DNA of 64,000 bases from Arthrobacter sp. GMC3. Its GTDB lineage: Bacteria; Actinomycetota; Actinomycetes; Actinomycetales; Micrococcaceae. The DNA is taken from positions 62,001 through 126,000 of the forward strand of contig NZ_PJIO01000003.1 in NCBI RefSeq assembly GCF_002929305.1. Reading direction: 5' to 3'. This document shows positions 11,254-20,066 of the stretch, in pieces (position 1 is the first letter of the stretch; every line of letters starts with the position of its first letter). The translations under genes were made by a program, and so were the position numbers. The notes beneath the pieces were generated by a model that saw only the letters and a list, made by a program, of their open reading frames with translations, did no database searches and was not told where the DNA came from.

Positions 11254-12714
11254 TTACGTTCCCGACCCCGGAACCTTGGAGCCGGTTGTTGTGCCGCGGA
11301 TGATGGAGCGCAGCCGTTCCACACGCACGCCAAGGTCCCGTTCCACGCCGTTGGCGGTGGGCACATAGTAGTTCTTGCCCACCAGGTCATCCGGCGGGTA
11401 CTGCTGGGTGGCGATCGAATGCGGTGAATCGTGGGCGTAAATGTAGCCTTTGCCATGTCCCAGCCCGGCCGAACCGGCATAGTGTGCGTCGCGCAAGGGC
11501 GGCGGAACCATGGTTCCCTTGCCGGCGCGCACATCTGCAATGGCGGCGTTGATCCCCATATAGGCGGCATTTGATTTGGGTGCCGTGGCAACATGCACCA
11601 CGGCCTCGGCCAGGATGATCCGGGCTTCCGGCATGCCGATCAACGCCACCGCCTGGGCGGCGGCCACAGCAGTTTGCAGGGCCGTGGGATCGGCCATACC
11701 CACATCTTCGGCGGCGGAAATCATGATGCGGCGGCTGATGAAACGGGGGTCCTCCCCTGCCTCGAGCATGCGTGCCAGATAGTGCAGGGCGGCGTCGACG
11801 TCGGAGCCGCGGACCGACTTGATGAAGGCACTGATGATGTCATAGTGCTGGTCCCCGGCCCTGTCGTAGCGCACGGCGGCCGCGTCGATAGCCCGTTCGG
11901 CGACCGCAAGATCCACCAGGACAGGGTCACCGCCACCTTGGGGTCCTGTGGCCCCGTTCTCCGAGAGCGCCACGCCTGCCGCAGCTTCGAGGGTTGTCAG
12001 TGCGCGGCGGGCGTCACCGCTGGCCAGCCGAACAAGGTGGTCAAGGGCCTCATCGGTCAGTGTCACCACTCCGTCGAGTCCGCGCTGGTCAACCAGGGCA
12101 CGCTCCAGCAGGCCCTGAATATCGTCATTGGTCAGCGGCTTGAGCGTGAGCAAAATGGAGCGCGAAAGAAGCGGCGACACCACCGAGAACGACGGATTTT
12201 CGGTGGTCGCGGCGATGAGAACCACCCACCGGTTTTCCACCCCGGGCAGCAGCGCGTCCTGCTGCGCCTTGTTGAAACGGTGGATTTCGTCGAGGAAAAG
12301 CACCGTGGTGCGCCCGTGCAAATCACGGTCCGTCAGGGCCTGATCCATGACCCGTCGCACATCCTTCACCCCGGCGGTAATGGCGGAGAGTTCAACAAAT
12401 TTGCGTCCGGGTCCGCGAGCAATGACATGGGCCAAGGTGGTTTTTCCGGTACCCGGAGGCCCCCACAGCATGACCGACGCCGGCCCCGCCGGACCTCCGG
12501 CATTGCCGCCGGCCGCGAGCATCTGCAGGGGCGAGCCAGGACCCAACAGATGCTGCTGGCCCACCACTTCCTCCAGGGTGCGCGGGCGCATCCGCACCGC
12601 CAGCGGACTGCGCGGGCGCGATGATGCCGGCTGTTTCCCGCCGCCAAAGGTGAGGGCGCCAGCGTCGTCCGTCTCGTCATCGTCATCTAATGCGCTGCTA
12701 AAAAGGTCACTCAC
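11254..12714 (-). CDS. rarA: Replication-associated recombination ATPase RarA (MgsA)
   Basis: AAA+ ATPase related to clamp loaders that acts at stalled forks. It has 486 residues. Walker A is [16 protein letters not shown] at about residue 90, Walker B is [16 protein letters not shown], sensor 1 is [11 protein letters not shown], and the Arg-finger region is [13 protein letters not shown]. The C-terminal MgsA domain shows [16 protein letters not shown]. The start is GTG at 12714. It has no separated Shine-Dalgarno site but has TAGCCT six bases upstream, which fits a leaderless mRNA. It is divergent from the VLRF1-like gene with only 32 bases between them. Confidence 0.95.
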   Translation of the reverse strand: MSDLFSSALDDDDETDDAGALTFGGGKQPASSRPRSPLAVRMRPRTLEEVVGQQHLLGPGSPLQMLAAGGNAGGPAGPASVMLWGPPGTGKTTLAHVIARGPGRKFVELSAITAGVKDVRRVMDQALTDRDLHGRTTVLFLDEIHRFNKAQQDALLPGVENRWVVLIAATTENPSFSVVSPLLSRSILLTLKPLTNDDIQGLLERALVDQRGLDGVVTLTDEALDHLVRLASGDARRALTTLEAAAGVALSENGATGPQGGGDPVLVDLAVAERAIDAAAVRYDRAGDQHYDIISAFIKSVRGSDVDAALHYLARMLEAGEDPRFISRRIMISAAEDVGMADPTALQTAVAAAQAVALIGMPEARIILAEAVVHVATAPKSNAAYMGINAAIADVRAGKGTMVPPPLRDAHYAGSAGLGHGKGYIYAHDSPHSIATQQYPPDDLVGKNYYVPTANGVERDLGVRVERLRSIIRGTTTGSKVPGSGT

Positions 12715-12720
12715 CTCTCA

Positions 12721-12740
12721 AGGCTAACCCCCGGTAGTCT
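12721..12740. promoter_or_regulatory. Divergent leaderless -10 pair
   Basis: On the minus strand TAGCCT (12721-12726) ends six bases before the rarA GTG. On the plus strand TAGTCT (12735-12740) ends six bases before the GTG at 12747. Both fit TANNNT at the distance expected when transcription starts at the initiation codon. The hexamers are only eight bases apart. Confidence 0.5.
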
Positions 12741-12746
12741 TGCTGC

Positions 12747-13352
12747 GTGAACCCTGCCACCCGCACCGCCTTCGTTCCCGCTGCCCGCCTGCCCGCCTGG
12801 CTGGAACGCTTTGCCGCAGCCCATCGTGGCAAGGATGCCCAAGAAGACACGGACGACGGCGTGCTCCTGAGCATGCGCGATGGTGCGGTTGCGCTGCTCT
12901 CACCACCCTGGCCCGACGATGGCCGCCCCGGACGTGGCACGGACTTGCTGGAGCGACTGGTTTCCGTGGCCGCCCAGGAACGTCGCCTTGGCCTGGTCTT
13001 GGTGCGCCGCGGTGGCTACGGCGTTGGAGTTGCCGTGGCTGGCACTTTGTTGGCCAGCAAGGTGGGCACGTCCTCTGCGCGTTCCAGGGGTGCGGACGCG
13101 GGGGCCGCCGTTGTTGATCGCGCGGCGCAGGAAGCTGCCCGAATCTTTGCCGGGCAGGGTTTTGAATATGTTGGCACTGGTGGTGACAAGCCGCTGGTCG
13201 AGGCAGTGCTGGCCGCACAGGGGCTGCGCCCCTGTGCCGACCGGCCGCGCCTCGCTCCGCTGGCAGTCGCCGACCCCAATATGGCTGTCCTGCAAAAAGC
13301 CGCCGCAGATTTTTGTGCCGTCCGGATCCGGATCACCGACCCGCCCCAGTAA
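12747..13352 (+). CDS. VLRF1/Vms1-type release-factor-like protein, loop missing
   Basis: The 201-residue protein resembles the actinobacterial acVLRF1 family, eRF1-fold peptidyl-tRNA hydrolases related to Vms1/ANKZF1. The matching parts are the N-terminal PAARLPAWLERFAAAH, the strand-loop LVRRGGYGVGVAVAGTLLAS with KVGTSS, a C-terminal TGGDKPLVEAVLA, and an end reading VLQKAAADFCAVRIRITDP. As I recall the family, KVGT should be followed by a glycine- and glutamine-rich catalytic loop and an ARRR helix. Here KVGTSS passes straight to ARSRGADAGAAVVDRAAQEA, about 20 residues short. No Shine-Dalgarno site precedes the GTG, so it may be leaderless. The identification is moderate, the missing loop a direct reading. 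Confidence 0.65.
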   Translation: MNPATRTAFVPAARLPAWLERFAAAHRGKDAQEDTDDGVLLSMRDGAVALLSPPWPDDGRPGRGTDLLERLVSVAAQERRLGLVLVRRGGYGVGVAVAGTLLASKVGTSSARSRGADAGAAVVDRAAQEAARIFAGQGFEYVGTGGDKPLVEAVLAAQGLRPCADRPRLAPLAVADPNMAVLQKAAADFCAVRIRITDPPQ

Positions 13353-13355
13353 CTT

Positions 13356-14156
13356 TCAGCAGGCGCTGGGGGCGCGGCGAAGTGGCGCCTGGCGGTAGTG
13401 GTAGCGGCCAAGCTCGGCAAATCCGGCGCGCCCATAGAGTTCCTGCGCCCCGGTGTTCGCGGCCGTGACCATCAGCCAATAGTCGCTCCGAGCGGCGTCC
13501 GATCCGGCAGCCAGCAGCGCGTCCACGATCGAGGCCGCAACGCCTTGGCGGCGGAGGGCCGGGTGCACCGCCATGCTGTAAATGCCACCCCATCCGAGAC
13601 CTGCATCCGTACCCGGAAGGGCCAGCCTGCCGGTGCCCACCGTTCGGCCCTGCTCGTCGATGGCCGAGGCATAGACGGATGGCGCACCGAGCATGATGCT
13701 CCTGGCAATTGCCCTCTCGGGGGCGCCTCCCCTGCCGTCAATGCTCCACCACAACTCCAGCCACTCCTGCGACGGCGCGTCGTCAAGAACAATACGGTGC
13801 TCGGGGTCAACTTGCCTCCGAGAACCTGCGCCCGCGGTCATGATGATGGTCTCCGATTGACGGGAATAGTGGTGGCCATCCAGGAAATCCTCAAGGGCCG
13901 CATTTTCTGGCCTATGCGTGAGCTGGAAGATCACCGGCTGGCGGCGGGCGGCATACCAGTTGGTGGCCTCCGTCAGGGCTCCTGAGAGATCGGCCGGGCA
14001 AGTCTGCGGCCATACCGAGTTGGCACGTTGGGTCACCGATCCGGCCGAGCGCAGCAGCCACCCCTGCGCCGTCGAGGTTTCCAGGGCCGGCCAGGCCAGG
14101 TCCATGAGGCCTTCCAGGGTGTCCAAGTCGGTAACTGCAGGAATACTCATGGGCAT
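13356..14156 (-). CDS. GNAT family N-acetyltransferase
   Basis: A 266-residue protein with a poorly conserved N-terminal half and a clear C-terminal GNAT domain. Motif A is IYSMAVHPALRRQGVAASIV, where RRQGVA is the acetyl-CoA pyrophosphate loop, and motif B is ANTGAQELYGRAGFAELGRYHYR. The arrangement resembles two-domain GNAT proteins in which the N-terminal half is a degenerate GNAT fold. The substrate is unknown. It converges on the VLRF1-like gene with three bases between stops and is divergent from the beta-repeat protein. The start could also be the ATG six bases downstream. Confidence 0.85.
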   Translation of the reverse strand: MPMSIPAVTDLDTLEGLMDLAWPALETSTAQGWLLRSAGSVTQRANSVWPQTCPADLSGALTEATNWYAARRQPVIFQLTHRPENAALEDFLDGHHYSRQSETIIMTAGAGSRRQVDPEHRIVLDDAPSQEWLELWWSIDGRGGAPERAIARSIMLGAPSVYASAIDEQGRTVGTGRLALPGTDAGLGWGGIYSMAVHPALRRQGVAASIVDALLAAGSDAARSDYWLMVTAANTGAQELYGRAGFAELGRYHYRQAPLRRAPSAC

Positions 14157-14234
14157 ATTCTACGGAGAATTTCCAGCCGCCAGCGGTATGGTGTTTTGCA
14201 ACAGCGGCATCGAGAACTGGAACGGTGGAAAAAC

Positions 14235-15551
14235 ATGGTCTGGAATCGGGTTGAAAGCGTGAGCGAGTTGACTCAGGCACTCGCGGCGGGGGCATTGAAC
14301 ATTGATGTGGCGGGGACACTTCGGGGCATGCCGTCGGTGACTCTTCCACCGGGAGTCTCACTGCGTGGCGGGATGCTTACTTTCGGCGCCAAGGGACTGC
14401 GGCTGACCACCAACAACACGGTGCAGGATGTCACCATCACCACTTCTCCTCACGAGGTGTCCATCTATAACGACACCACCGTGACGGATCTGGGCACCCT
14501 GACGCTGAAGAACGTCACCACTACCGGCCAGGTCTACCTCGCCGCCGACGGCAATGTGCGCTCCGGCAGGGTGGTGGCCGATGGCGTCCACGTCACAGCC
14601 GCCGACACCCGCGGGCGTTTCCACCGCCCCACGGGATTTGGCGTGGAGGCCCTACAAGGGGCGTTTACCCTCTGGAACCGCCAGCCCGATCCTGCCGTGG
14701 TTCTCACCGCCCGCCTAGAAAACATATCCGCCGGGACGGCGCAGGAGCCCGTCCATGGCGGCGGCGTGTTTGTTGGCGGGCACCAGGATGGCTCAGGAAA
14801 GGCCGACGGCGGAACCGTTGAGGTGGAGCTACTCACCACCAACGAGGTGTATTCCGACGGTGGAATTGCCCCGGGGACACCGGACTTGATCAGCGGCGGC
14901 GTGTTCGTCATCAGCGGCGCCAACGTGGCCCAGGTGCGGAACGTGGGGACTACCACCACGTACGGGCAGAACGACATGGTGCTGGACAACTGGGGTGCCG
15001 TCACCAACTGGACGGCCGATGCGGCCGTCACCTCCTACGGCCCCAGCGGCATAGGCTTTGTGAATTTTGGCGACATCGGCACGCTCACCGTCAACGCTGC
15101 CGTGGAAACTTTTGGGCAGGGTGCCCGCGGTTTCAACGTCTACGACGGATCCCTGCAGGAGGCCGTGTTTGAGACGATCATCACGCACGGTGACGGTTCT
15201 ATGGGCGTGCAAGTCAGCCGGGACCTGCCGGTGCTGAGGATTCGCGGAGATCTGCGCACAGAAGGCGGCACCGGTGAATCCTTGGTCAAGGGCGTGCTAT
15301 TGCCACTCTCAGCCATCGCGTTGAGCGTCAAACCGGGTGGGCGAATCGGCACGCTCAACGTTGGCGGCGACGTGCGTACCGAGGGTCCGAGCGTCCCAGC
15401 CATGGATCTCGAAGGCGCCCTTGACTCGGTCACGGTTGGCGGGACAGTCAGCGCACTTGGTGCCAAGTCCGACGTCGTCCGGGCAGTTCCAGCGCTGGCG
15501 CCCGCTCTCTCGGGGCTCACCACCGAGGGGCGATCACCTCAGTCGCGGTGA
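14235..15551 (+). CDS. Unrecognised beta-repeat protein
   Basis: A 438-residue protein starting MVWNRVESVSELTQALAAG with GGTGGAA upstream. It is almost entirely short beta-strand units rich in Gly, Thr, Val and Asn, such as GTLTLKNVTTTGQVYLAADG, VEVELLTTNEVYSDGG and RIGTLNVGGDVRTEGPS. The spacing of these units and the lack of cysteines fit a right-handed parallel beta-helix. There is no signal peptide, membrane helix or sorting motif, so it may be cytoplasmic or use an unusual route. The first 60 residues, with LRGMPSVTLPPGVSLRGG, look like a capping pectate-lyase-like start. I cannot name a family. Base composition resembles its neighbours. Confidence 0.8.
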   Translation: MVWNRVESVSELTQALAAGALNIDVAGTLRGMPSVTLPPGVSLRGGMLTFGAKGLRLTTNNTVQDVTITTSPHEVSIYNDTTVTDLGTLTLKNVTTTGQVYLAADGNVRSGRVVADGVHVTAADTRGRFHRPTGFGVEALQGAFTLWNRQPDPAVVLTARLENISAGTAQEPVHGGGVFVGGHQDGSGKADGGTVEVELLTTNEVYSDGGIAPGTPDLISGGVFVISGANVAQVRNVGTTTTYGQNDMVLDNWGAVTNWTADAAVTSYGPSGIGFVNFGDIGTLTVNAAVETFGQGARGFNVYDGSLQEAVFETIITHGDGSMGVQVSRDLPVLRIRGDLRTEGGTGESLVKGVLLPLSAIALSVKPGGRIGTLNVGGDVRTEGPSVPAMDLEGALDSVTVGGTVSALGAKSDVVRAVPALAPALSGLTTEGRSPQSR

Positions 15552-15556
15552 GTGTT

Positions 15557-15596
15557 CAGCTGATGCGACTTCCCACCCCGGACGTCGCATCAGCTG
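15557..15596. terminator. Hairpin after beta-repeat gene
   Basis: A perfect 13-base stem, CAGCTGATGCGAC with GTCGCATCAGCTG, surrounds a 14-base loop and begins six bases after the stop codon. No T run follows. Confidence 0.65.
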
Positions 15597-15609
15597 TACA
15601 CTCGGCACA

Positions 15610-15646
15610 AAAATGCCGGCCCCCCGTATCGGGAGGCCGGCATTTT
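15610..15646. terminator. Bidirectional terminator, aspS side
   Basis: A 12-base stem AAAATGCCGGCC with GGCCGGCATTTT encloses 13 bases. The A and T ends let it work on both strands, so it can end aspS (minus) and back up the preceding hairpin. Confidence 0.8.
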
Positions 15647-15661
15647 CAGGTGGAGCGGGTG

Positions 15662-17425
15662 CTACTTGGCTTCCGGCTTGAAGTCAACGCCGGCTTCCTT
15701 GCGCTGCTGCGCCGTGATGGGGGCAGGTGCCTGGGTCAGGGGGTCGTAGCCGCCGCCGGACTTCGGGAACGCGATGACGTCGCGGATGGAATCCACGCCG
15801 GCCAGCAGGGAGACTGCACGGTCCCAGCCAATGGCGATGCCGCCATGCGGCGGGGCGCCGAACTTGAAGCCTTCCAGCAGGAAGCCGAACTTCTCTTCTG
15901 CTTCTTCGTTACTCAGGCCCATGACCTCAAAGACACGCTTCTGGACGTCGTTGCGGTGGATACGGATGGAACCGCCACCGATTTCGTTGCCGTTGCACAC
16001 GATGTCGTAGGCAAACGCCAGAGCCGACTCCGGGTCGGTGTCGAAAGTGTCCATGAACTCGGGCTTGGGCGAGGTGAACGCATGGTGCACGGCGGTCCAC
16101 TTGCCAGCCCCAACGGCCACGTCACCGGAGGCAACGGCGTCGGAAGCAGGCTCGAACATGGGCGCGTCAACAACCCATACGAAGGCCCAGTCGGCCGGGT
16201 TGATCAGGCCGGTGCGGTGACCGATTTCAACACGGGCGGCACCCAGGAGTGCGCGCGACGGGGAAATCTCTCCGGCGGCGAAGAAGATGCAGTCGCCGAT
16301 CTTGGCACCGACGGCGTCGGCCAGCCCGGCTCGCTCGGTGTCCGTGAGGTTCTTGGCAACCGGGCCGGTCAGCTCGCCCTCTTCCTTGACCAGTACGTAG
16401 GCCAGGCCCTTGGCGCCGCGCTGCTTGGCCCATTCCTGCCAGGCGTCGAGCTGGCGGCGGGGCTGTGAGGCACCGCCGGGCATGACCACTGCGCCCACGT
16501 AGGGAGCCTTGAAAACGCCAAATTCGGTGTCCTTGAAGAACTCCGTCATCTCGGTCAATTCCAGGCCAAAGCGCAGATCGGGCTTGTCGGAACCGTAGCG
16601 GGCCATGGCGTCGCGGTAGGTCATGCGCTGGATCGGCAACGGGATTTCGACGTCGATCAGCTGCCACAGGGCCGAGACAATCTTCTCGCCCAAGGCGATG
16701 ATGTCGTCCTGGTCAACGAAGCTTGCCTCGATATCCAGCTGCGTGAATTCCGGCTGGCGGTCCGCACGGAAGTCCTCATCGCGGTAGCAGCGGGCGATCT
16801 GGTAGTACTTCTCGAAGCCACCCACCTGCAACAGCTGCTTGAACAACTGCGGGGACTGCGGAAGCGCGTACCAGGAACCCGGAGCCAAACGGGCAGGCAC
16901 CACGAAGTCGCGGGCACCTTCGGGGGTGGAGCGCGTCAGCGTGGGGGTTTCGATCTCGGTGTAGCCCTGCTCGTGCAGCAGGTTGCGTGCCACACGGTTG
17001 GCCTCGGAGCGCAGGCGCAGGTTGCGCTGCATGCCCGGACGGCGCAGGTCCAGGTAGCGGTGCTTCAGGCGCGCTTCCTCACCAACTTCAACATGCTCAT
17101 CAATCTGGAACGGCAGCGGCGCAGCCTCGTTGAGCACGACGACGGCATCCGCCATCACCTCAATCTCACCTGTGGCCAGGGCAGGGTTCTCGTTGCCCTC
17201 GGGACGGCGGGAAACCGTGCCGGTGATCTGCAAAACATATTCGTTGCGCAGTGCGTGGAATACGGCTTCCTCACGCACCACAATCTGGGCCACACCCGAA
17301 GCGTCACGCAAGTCAAGGAACGCCACGCCGCCATGGTCGCGTCGGCGGGCAACCCACCCCGAGAGAGTGACAGTCTGGCCAATATGTTCAGCCCGCAAGG
17401 AGCCCAAGTCATGTGTGCGCAGCAC
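15662..17425 (-). CDS. aspS: Aspartyl-tRNA synthetase
   Basis: Class II synthetase charging tRNA-Asp. It has 587 residues. The OB-fold anticodon domain lies at about residues 1-105 ([23 protein letters not shown]). Class II motif 2 is in [20 protein letters not shown], the bacterial GAD insert follows, and motif 3 is [15 protein letters not shown] near the C-terminus. The start is GTG ([16 protein letters not shown]) with AAGGA upstream. It follows hisS after 87 bases, and a bidirectional terminator lies past its stop. I did not try to decide whether it is discriminating. Confidence 0.97.
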   Translation of the reverse strand: MLRTHDLGSLRAEHIGQTVTLSGWVARRRDHGGVAFLDLRDASGVAQIVVREEAVFHALRNEYVLQITGTVSRRPEGNENPALATGEIEVMADAVVVLNEAAPLPFQIDEHVEVGEEARLKHRYLDLRRPGMQRNLRLRSEANRVARNLLHEQGYTEIETPTLTRSTPEGARDFVVPARLAPGSWYALPQSPQLFKQLLQVGGFEKYYQIARCYRDEDFRADRQPEFTQLDIEASFVDQDDIIALGEKIVSALWQLIDVEIPLPIQRMTYRDAMARYGSDKPDLRFGLELTEMTEFFKDTEFGVFKAPYVGAVVMPGGASQPRRQLDAWQEWAKQRGAKGLAYVLVKEEGELTGPVAKNLTDTERAGLADAVGAKIGDCIFFAAGEISPSRALLGAARVEIGHRTGLINPADWAFVWVVDAPMFEPASDAVASGDVAVGAGKWTAVHHAFTSPKPEFMDTFDTDPESALAFAYDIVCNGNEIGGGSIRIHRNDVQKRVFEVMGLSNEEAEEKFGFLLEGFKFGAPPHGGIAIGWDRAVSLLAGVDSIRDVIAFPKSGGGYDPLTQAPAPITAQQRKEAGVDFKPEAK

Positions 17426-17512
17426 AGCATTCCTTTCAATGGTGATGAACGGCCCATGGTTCCGGGCCGCAAGAAGAGTTTGTCTAGAAGTTTACCGCGA
17501 TTGAGCGGTCAG

Positions 17513-18862
17513 CTACGCGAGGACGATTTGCGGGGTGAGGTCCTCGGCCGGCGGCATCCAGGTGGCCGGGTCGGCAGCTACCTGCGTGCCGGTGCGGATG
17601 TCCTTGACCTGGTGGGCACCGTCGTCGTCGGTGAACCAGACGTAGGGGATGCCGCGCTTGTCCGCGTACTTGATCTGCTTGCCGAACTTGTCTGCCTTGG
17701 CCGCAACCTCCGTGGGGATTCCGCGGGCGCGCAAGGAGGCGGCGATGTCCTGGGCGTCAGCCCAGCTGTCCTCATCAACCAGCGTCACCAAAACGGCTGT
17801 GGGAACGCTGCGTGAGGCCTGGGCGAACTCCTGGCTGAGGATTCGCGCAACCAGGCGGGTGACACCGATGGACAGCCCGACGCCGGGGAACTTGCGGTTG
17901 CCCTTGGAGGCCAGAGCGTCGTAGCGTCCGCCTGAGCAGATGGAACCCAATGCTTCGTGCCCAACCAAAACCGTCTCGTACACGGTTCCGGTGTAGTAGT
18001 CCAGGCCGCGGGCGATCGACAAGTCGGCCACAACAGAGCCGGGCGCACTCTTGACGGCCGCCGCAATAACCTGCTCAAGCTCGTTGAGCCCTTCTTCCAT
18101 GAGCTCATCGGTGACGCCCAGGGCGCGCACCAGTCCAACAAAGGAGGTGTCCTCGGTGCGGATGGAGGCCAGGGCCAGCGCTTTCGCGGCTTGCTCGTCG
18201 GTGGCGCCCAGCTCGTTCTTGAGCAGCTGTGCAACCTTCTCGGCACCGATCTTTTCCAATTTGTCGATGCTGCGCAGCACACCGGCCGTGTCCGTAAGGC
18301 CGATTCCGCGGTAGAAACCTTCGGCCAGCTTGCGGTTGTTGATGCGCAGCTTGAACGCCGGGATGGGCAGCGCAGAGAGCGCCTCGGCAATAACCAGCGC
18401 AAGTTCCACGTCATAGCGGAAGGGCAACTCGCCGTCGGCCACTACGTCAATGTCAGCCTGGGTGAATTCACGGAATCGCCCGTCCTGGGGCCGTTCCCCG
18501 CGCCAGACCTTTTGAATCTGGTACCGGCGGAAGGGGAAGGACAGGTAACCGGCGTTTTCGACAACGTAACGGGCAAAGGGCACCGTCAAGTCAAAGTGCA
18601 GGGCCAGCTGATTGGGGTCATCCTTGGCCCCGGGTCCGGCGGCGTTTCCGTCGTCGTCCTGGAGACGGGACAGCGCGTACACCTCTTTGTCGATCTCACC
18701 CTTACGCAGAAGGTGGCCGACAGTTTCCACCGCGCGGGTCTCAATGGAGCTGAATCCATGAAGTTCGAAGGTGCGGCGCAGCGTGTCAAGAACATGCTGC
18801 TCCACCAGCCGCTCCTGAGGAAGCCACTCGGGGAAACCTGACAGGGAGGCGTTGCGTGCCAT
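17513..18862 (-). CDS. hisS: Histidyl-tRNA synthetase
   Basis: Class II synthetase charging tRNA-His, 449 residues from MARNASLSGFPEWLP. AGGAG lies ten bases upstream of that ATG, which decides the start; a longer frame adds 30 residues unlike the family. Motif 2 is YQIQKVWRGERPQDGRFREF. The histidine-specific signatures are ARGLDYYTGTVYE and SICSGGRYDALASKGN. The C-terminal anticodon domain shows VLVTLVDEDSWADAQDIA. It is upstream of aspS in the same direction and divergent from the cyclophilin gene. Confidence 0.97.
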   Translation of the reverse strand: MARNASLSGFPEWLPQERLVEQHVLDTLRRTFELHGFSSIETRAVETVGHLLRKGEIDKEVYALSRLQDDDGNAAGPGAKDDPNQLALHFDLTVPFARYVVENAGYLSFPFRRYQIQKVWRGERPQDGRFREFTQADIDVVADGELPFRYDVELALVIAEALSALPIPAFKLRINNRKLAEGFYRGIGLTDTAGVLRSIDKLEKIGAEKVAQLLKNELGATDEQAAKALALASIRTEDTSFVGLVRALGVTDELMEEGLNELEQVIAAAVKSAPGSVVADLSIARGLDYYTGTVYETVLVGHEALGSICSGGRYDALASKGNRKFPGVGLSIGVTRLVARILSQEFAQASRSVPTAVLVTLVDEDSWADAQDIAASLRARGIPTEVAAKADKFGKQIKYADKRGIPYVWFTDDDGAHQVKDIRTGTQVAADPATWMPPAEDLTPQIVLA

Positions 18863-19145
18863 CGGTGGTGCTCTCCTAAACATTGGTGCACCCGAAGCGT
18901 TTTCGAAAAAGCCAACATAAACGTGGCTTCTGCAAAACCTGGGTGCCTGCAAAAAAAGTAAGTGGTGCGCTGTTCAGGGTGTCAGCGACTCATGTGCAAA
19001 ACAAATACTGCCTAAATCACATACGTGGGTAAACTGACATCCGGCTGCCATTTTATAAGGTTTCTCTGGCTGCCCCTAACGAGCGCCTGCAACAAATACG
19101 GTTGTCCGGGCCCACCCCCTTGAAGAAACGATGGAGAGCTGGACG

Positions 19146-19946
19146 TTGGCTAACAGCAAAAAGGATGACCGCGAGGCGAAAGCCCGCATCGCACGGATGC
19201 GCGCCAACCAGGAGCTGCACCAAACGCAGGTAACCCGGCGCAAGCGCGATAACGTGATCGCCGTGTGCGCCATAGTGGTCGCCGTTGCCGTTGCCGCCGT
19301 GCTGGCGCTGACAGTCTTTGCCGGCTCCAAGACCGACGCCGCCAGCGAAGCACCCGATTCCACACCATCGCCGTCGGCCTCGGCCAGCCCCACCACTGTG
19401 GAAACCAACAGCCCCACGGTTCCGAACGCGGACACGGCGGCCGGGCAGACCCTCACCGGAACCTTGACCCTGAACGGGCAGCCGTTGGGCGTCAGCCTCG
19501 ACGGAACGGCCGCTCCGCAGGCGGCAGCAGTCTTCAAGTCCTTGGCGGCTGAGAACTTCTTTGCCGGCAAGAACTGCCACAGGCTCGCCGATTCCGACAA
19601 CTTTGGTGTTCTGCAGTGCGGTTCCCTGAACGGGAACGGAAACGGTGATCCTAATTACCAGTGGGGCCCGGTTGAGAATTCCCCAACCGACGGCAAGTAC
19701 CCGGCCGGGACCATCGCCGTGGCCCGTGGAGCCTCCACCTACAGCAACGGCACCCAGTTCTTCATCACCTTCAAGGACACGGTCCTGCCCCAGGACACCG
19801 GCGGGTACACGATCGTAGGAAAAGTCACCAGCGGCCTGGACGTCGTCACCGGCATTGCTGCCGGCGGCATTGTCCCTGGCACAAACGGCGCCACCGACGG
19901 TGCGCCTAAGACACCGGTGACGATAGACTCGTTTACGCTGAACTAA
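19146..19946 (+). CDS. Membrane-anchored cyclophilin-type peptidyl-prolyl isomerase
   Basis: Catalyses cis-trans isomerisation of prolyl bonds, probably outside the membrane. The 266 residues comprise a charged cytoplasmic tail (NSKKDDREAKARIARMRANQ) and a transmembrane helix at about residues 36-58 (VIAVCAIVVAVAVAAVLALTV). A Ser/Pro/Thr linker and a cyclophilin domain from about residue 100 follow. The active-site stretch is NGTQFFITFKDTVLPQD. The catalytic arginine lies in the NCHRLAD region. I choose TTG at 19146 because GGAGAG stands the right distance upstream. An ATG five codons earlier overlaps that site. Confidence 0.88.
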   Translation: MANSKKDDREAKARIARMRANQELHQTQVTRRKRDNVIAVCAIVVAVAVAAVLALTVFAGSKTDAASEAPDSTPSPSASASPTTVETNSPTVPNADTAAGQTLTGTLTLNGQPLGVSLDGTAAPQAAAVFKSLAAENFFAGKNCHRLADSDNFGVLQCGSLNGNGNGDPNYQWGPVENSPTDGKYPAGTIAVARGASTYSNGTQFFITFKDTVLPQDTGGYTIVGKVTSGLDVVTGIAAGGIVPGTNGATDGAPKTPVTIDSFTLN

Positions 19947-19960
19947 ATGAATTGGCCACC

Positions 19961-19991
19961 TTTCCCGGCGCCGCACCTGCGCGCCGGGAAA
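19961..19991. terminator. Hairpin after cyclophilin gene
   Basis: The 11-base stem TTTCCCGGCGC pairs with GCGCCGGGAAA around a nine-base loop, 14 bases after the stop codon. The A/T ends suit termination in either direction. Confidence 0.7.
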
Positions 19992-20066
19992 ATGCACCCG
20001 CGATCCTGGCCACATCGATTTGCTTATTGACCTGCCAGATTTCCCTCCAGCGAAAGACTTTTAGCG

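Noticed and set aside
17426..19145. T-box riboswitch search upstream of hisS and aspS
   Set aside because: No T-box sequence or specifier-loop structure was recognised; actinobacterial T-boxes are mainly known upstream of ileS.
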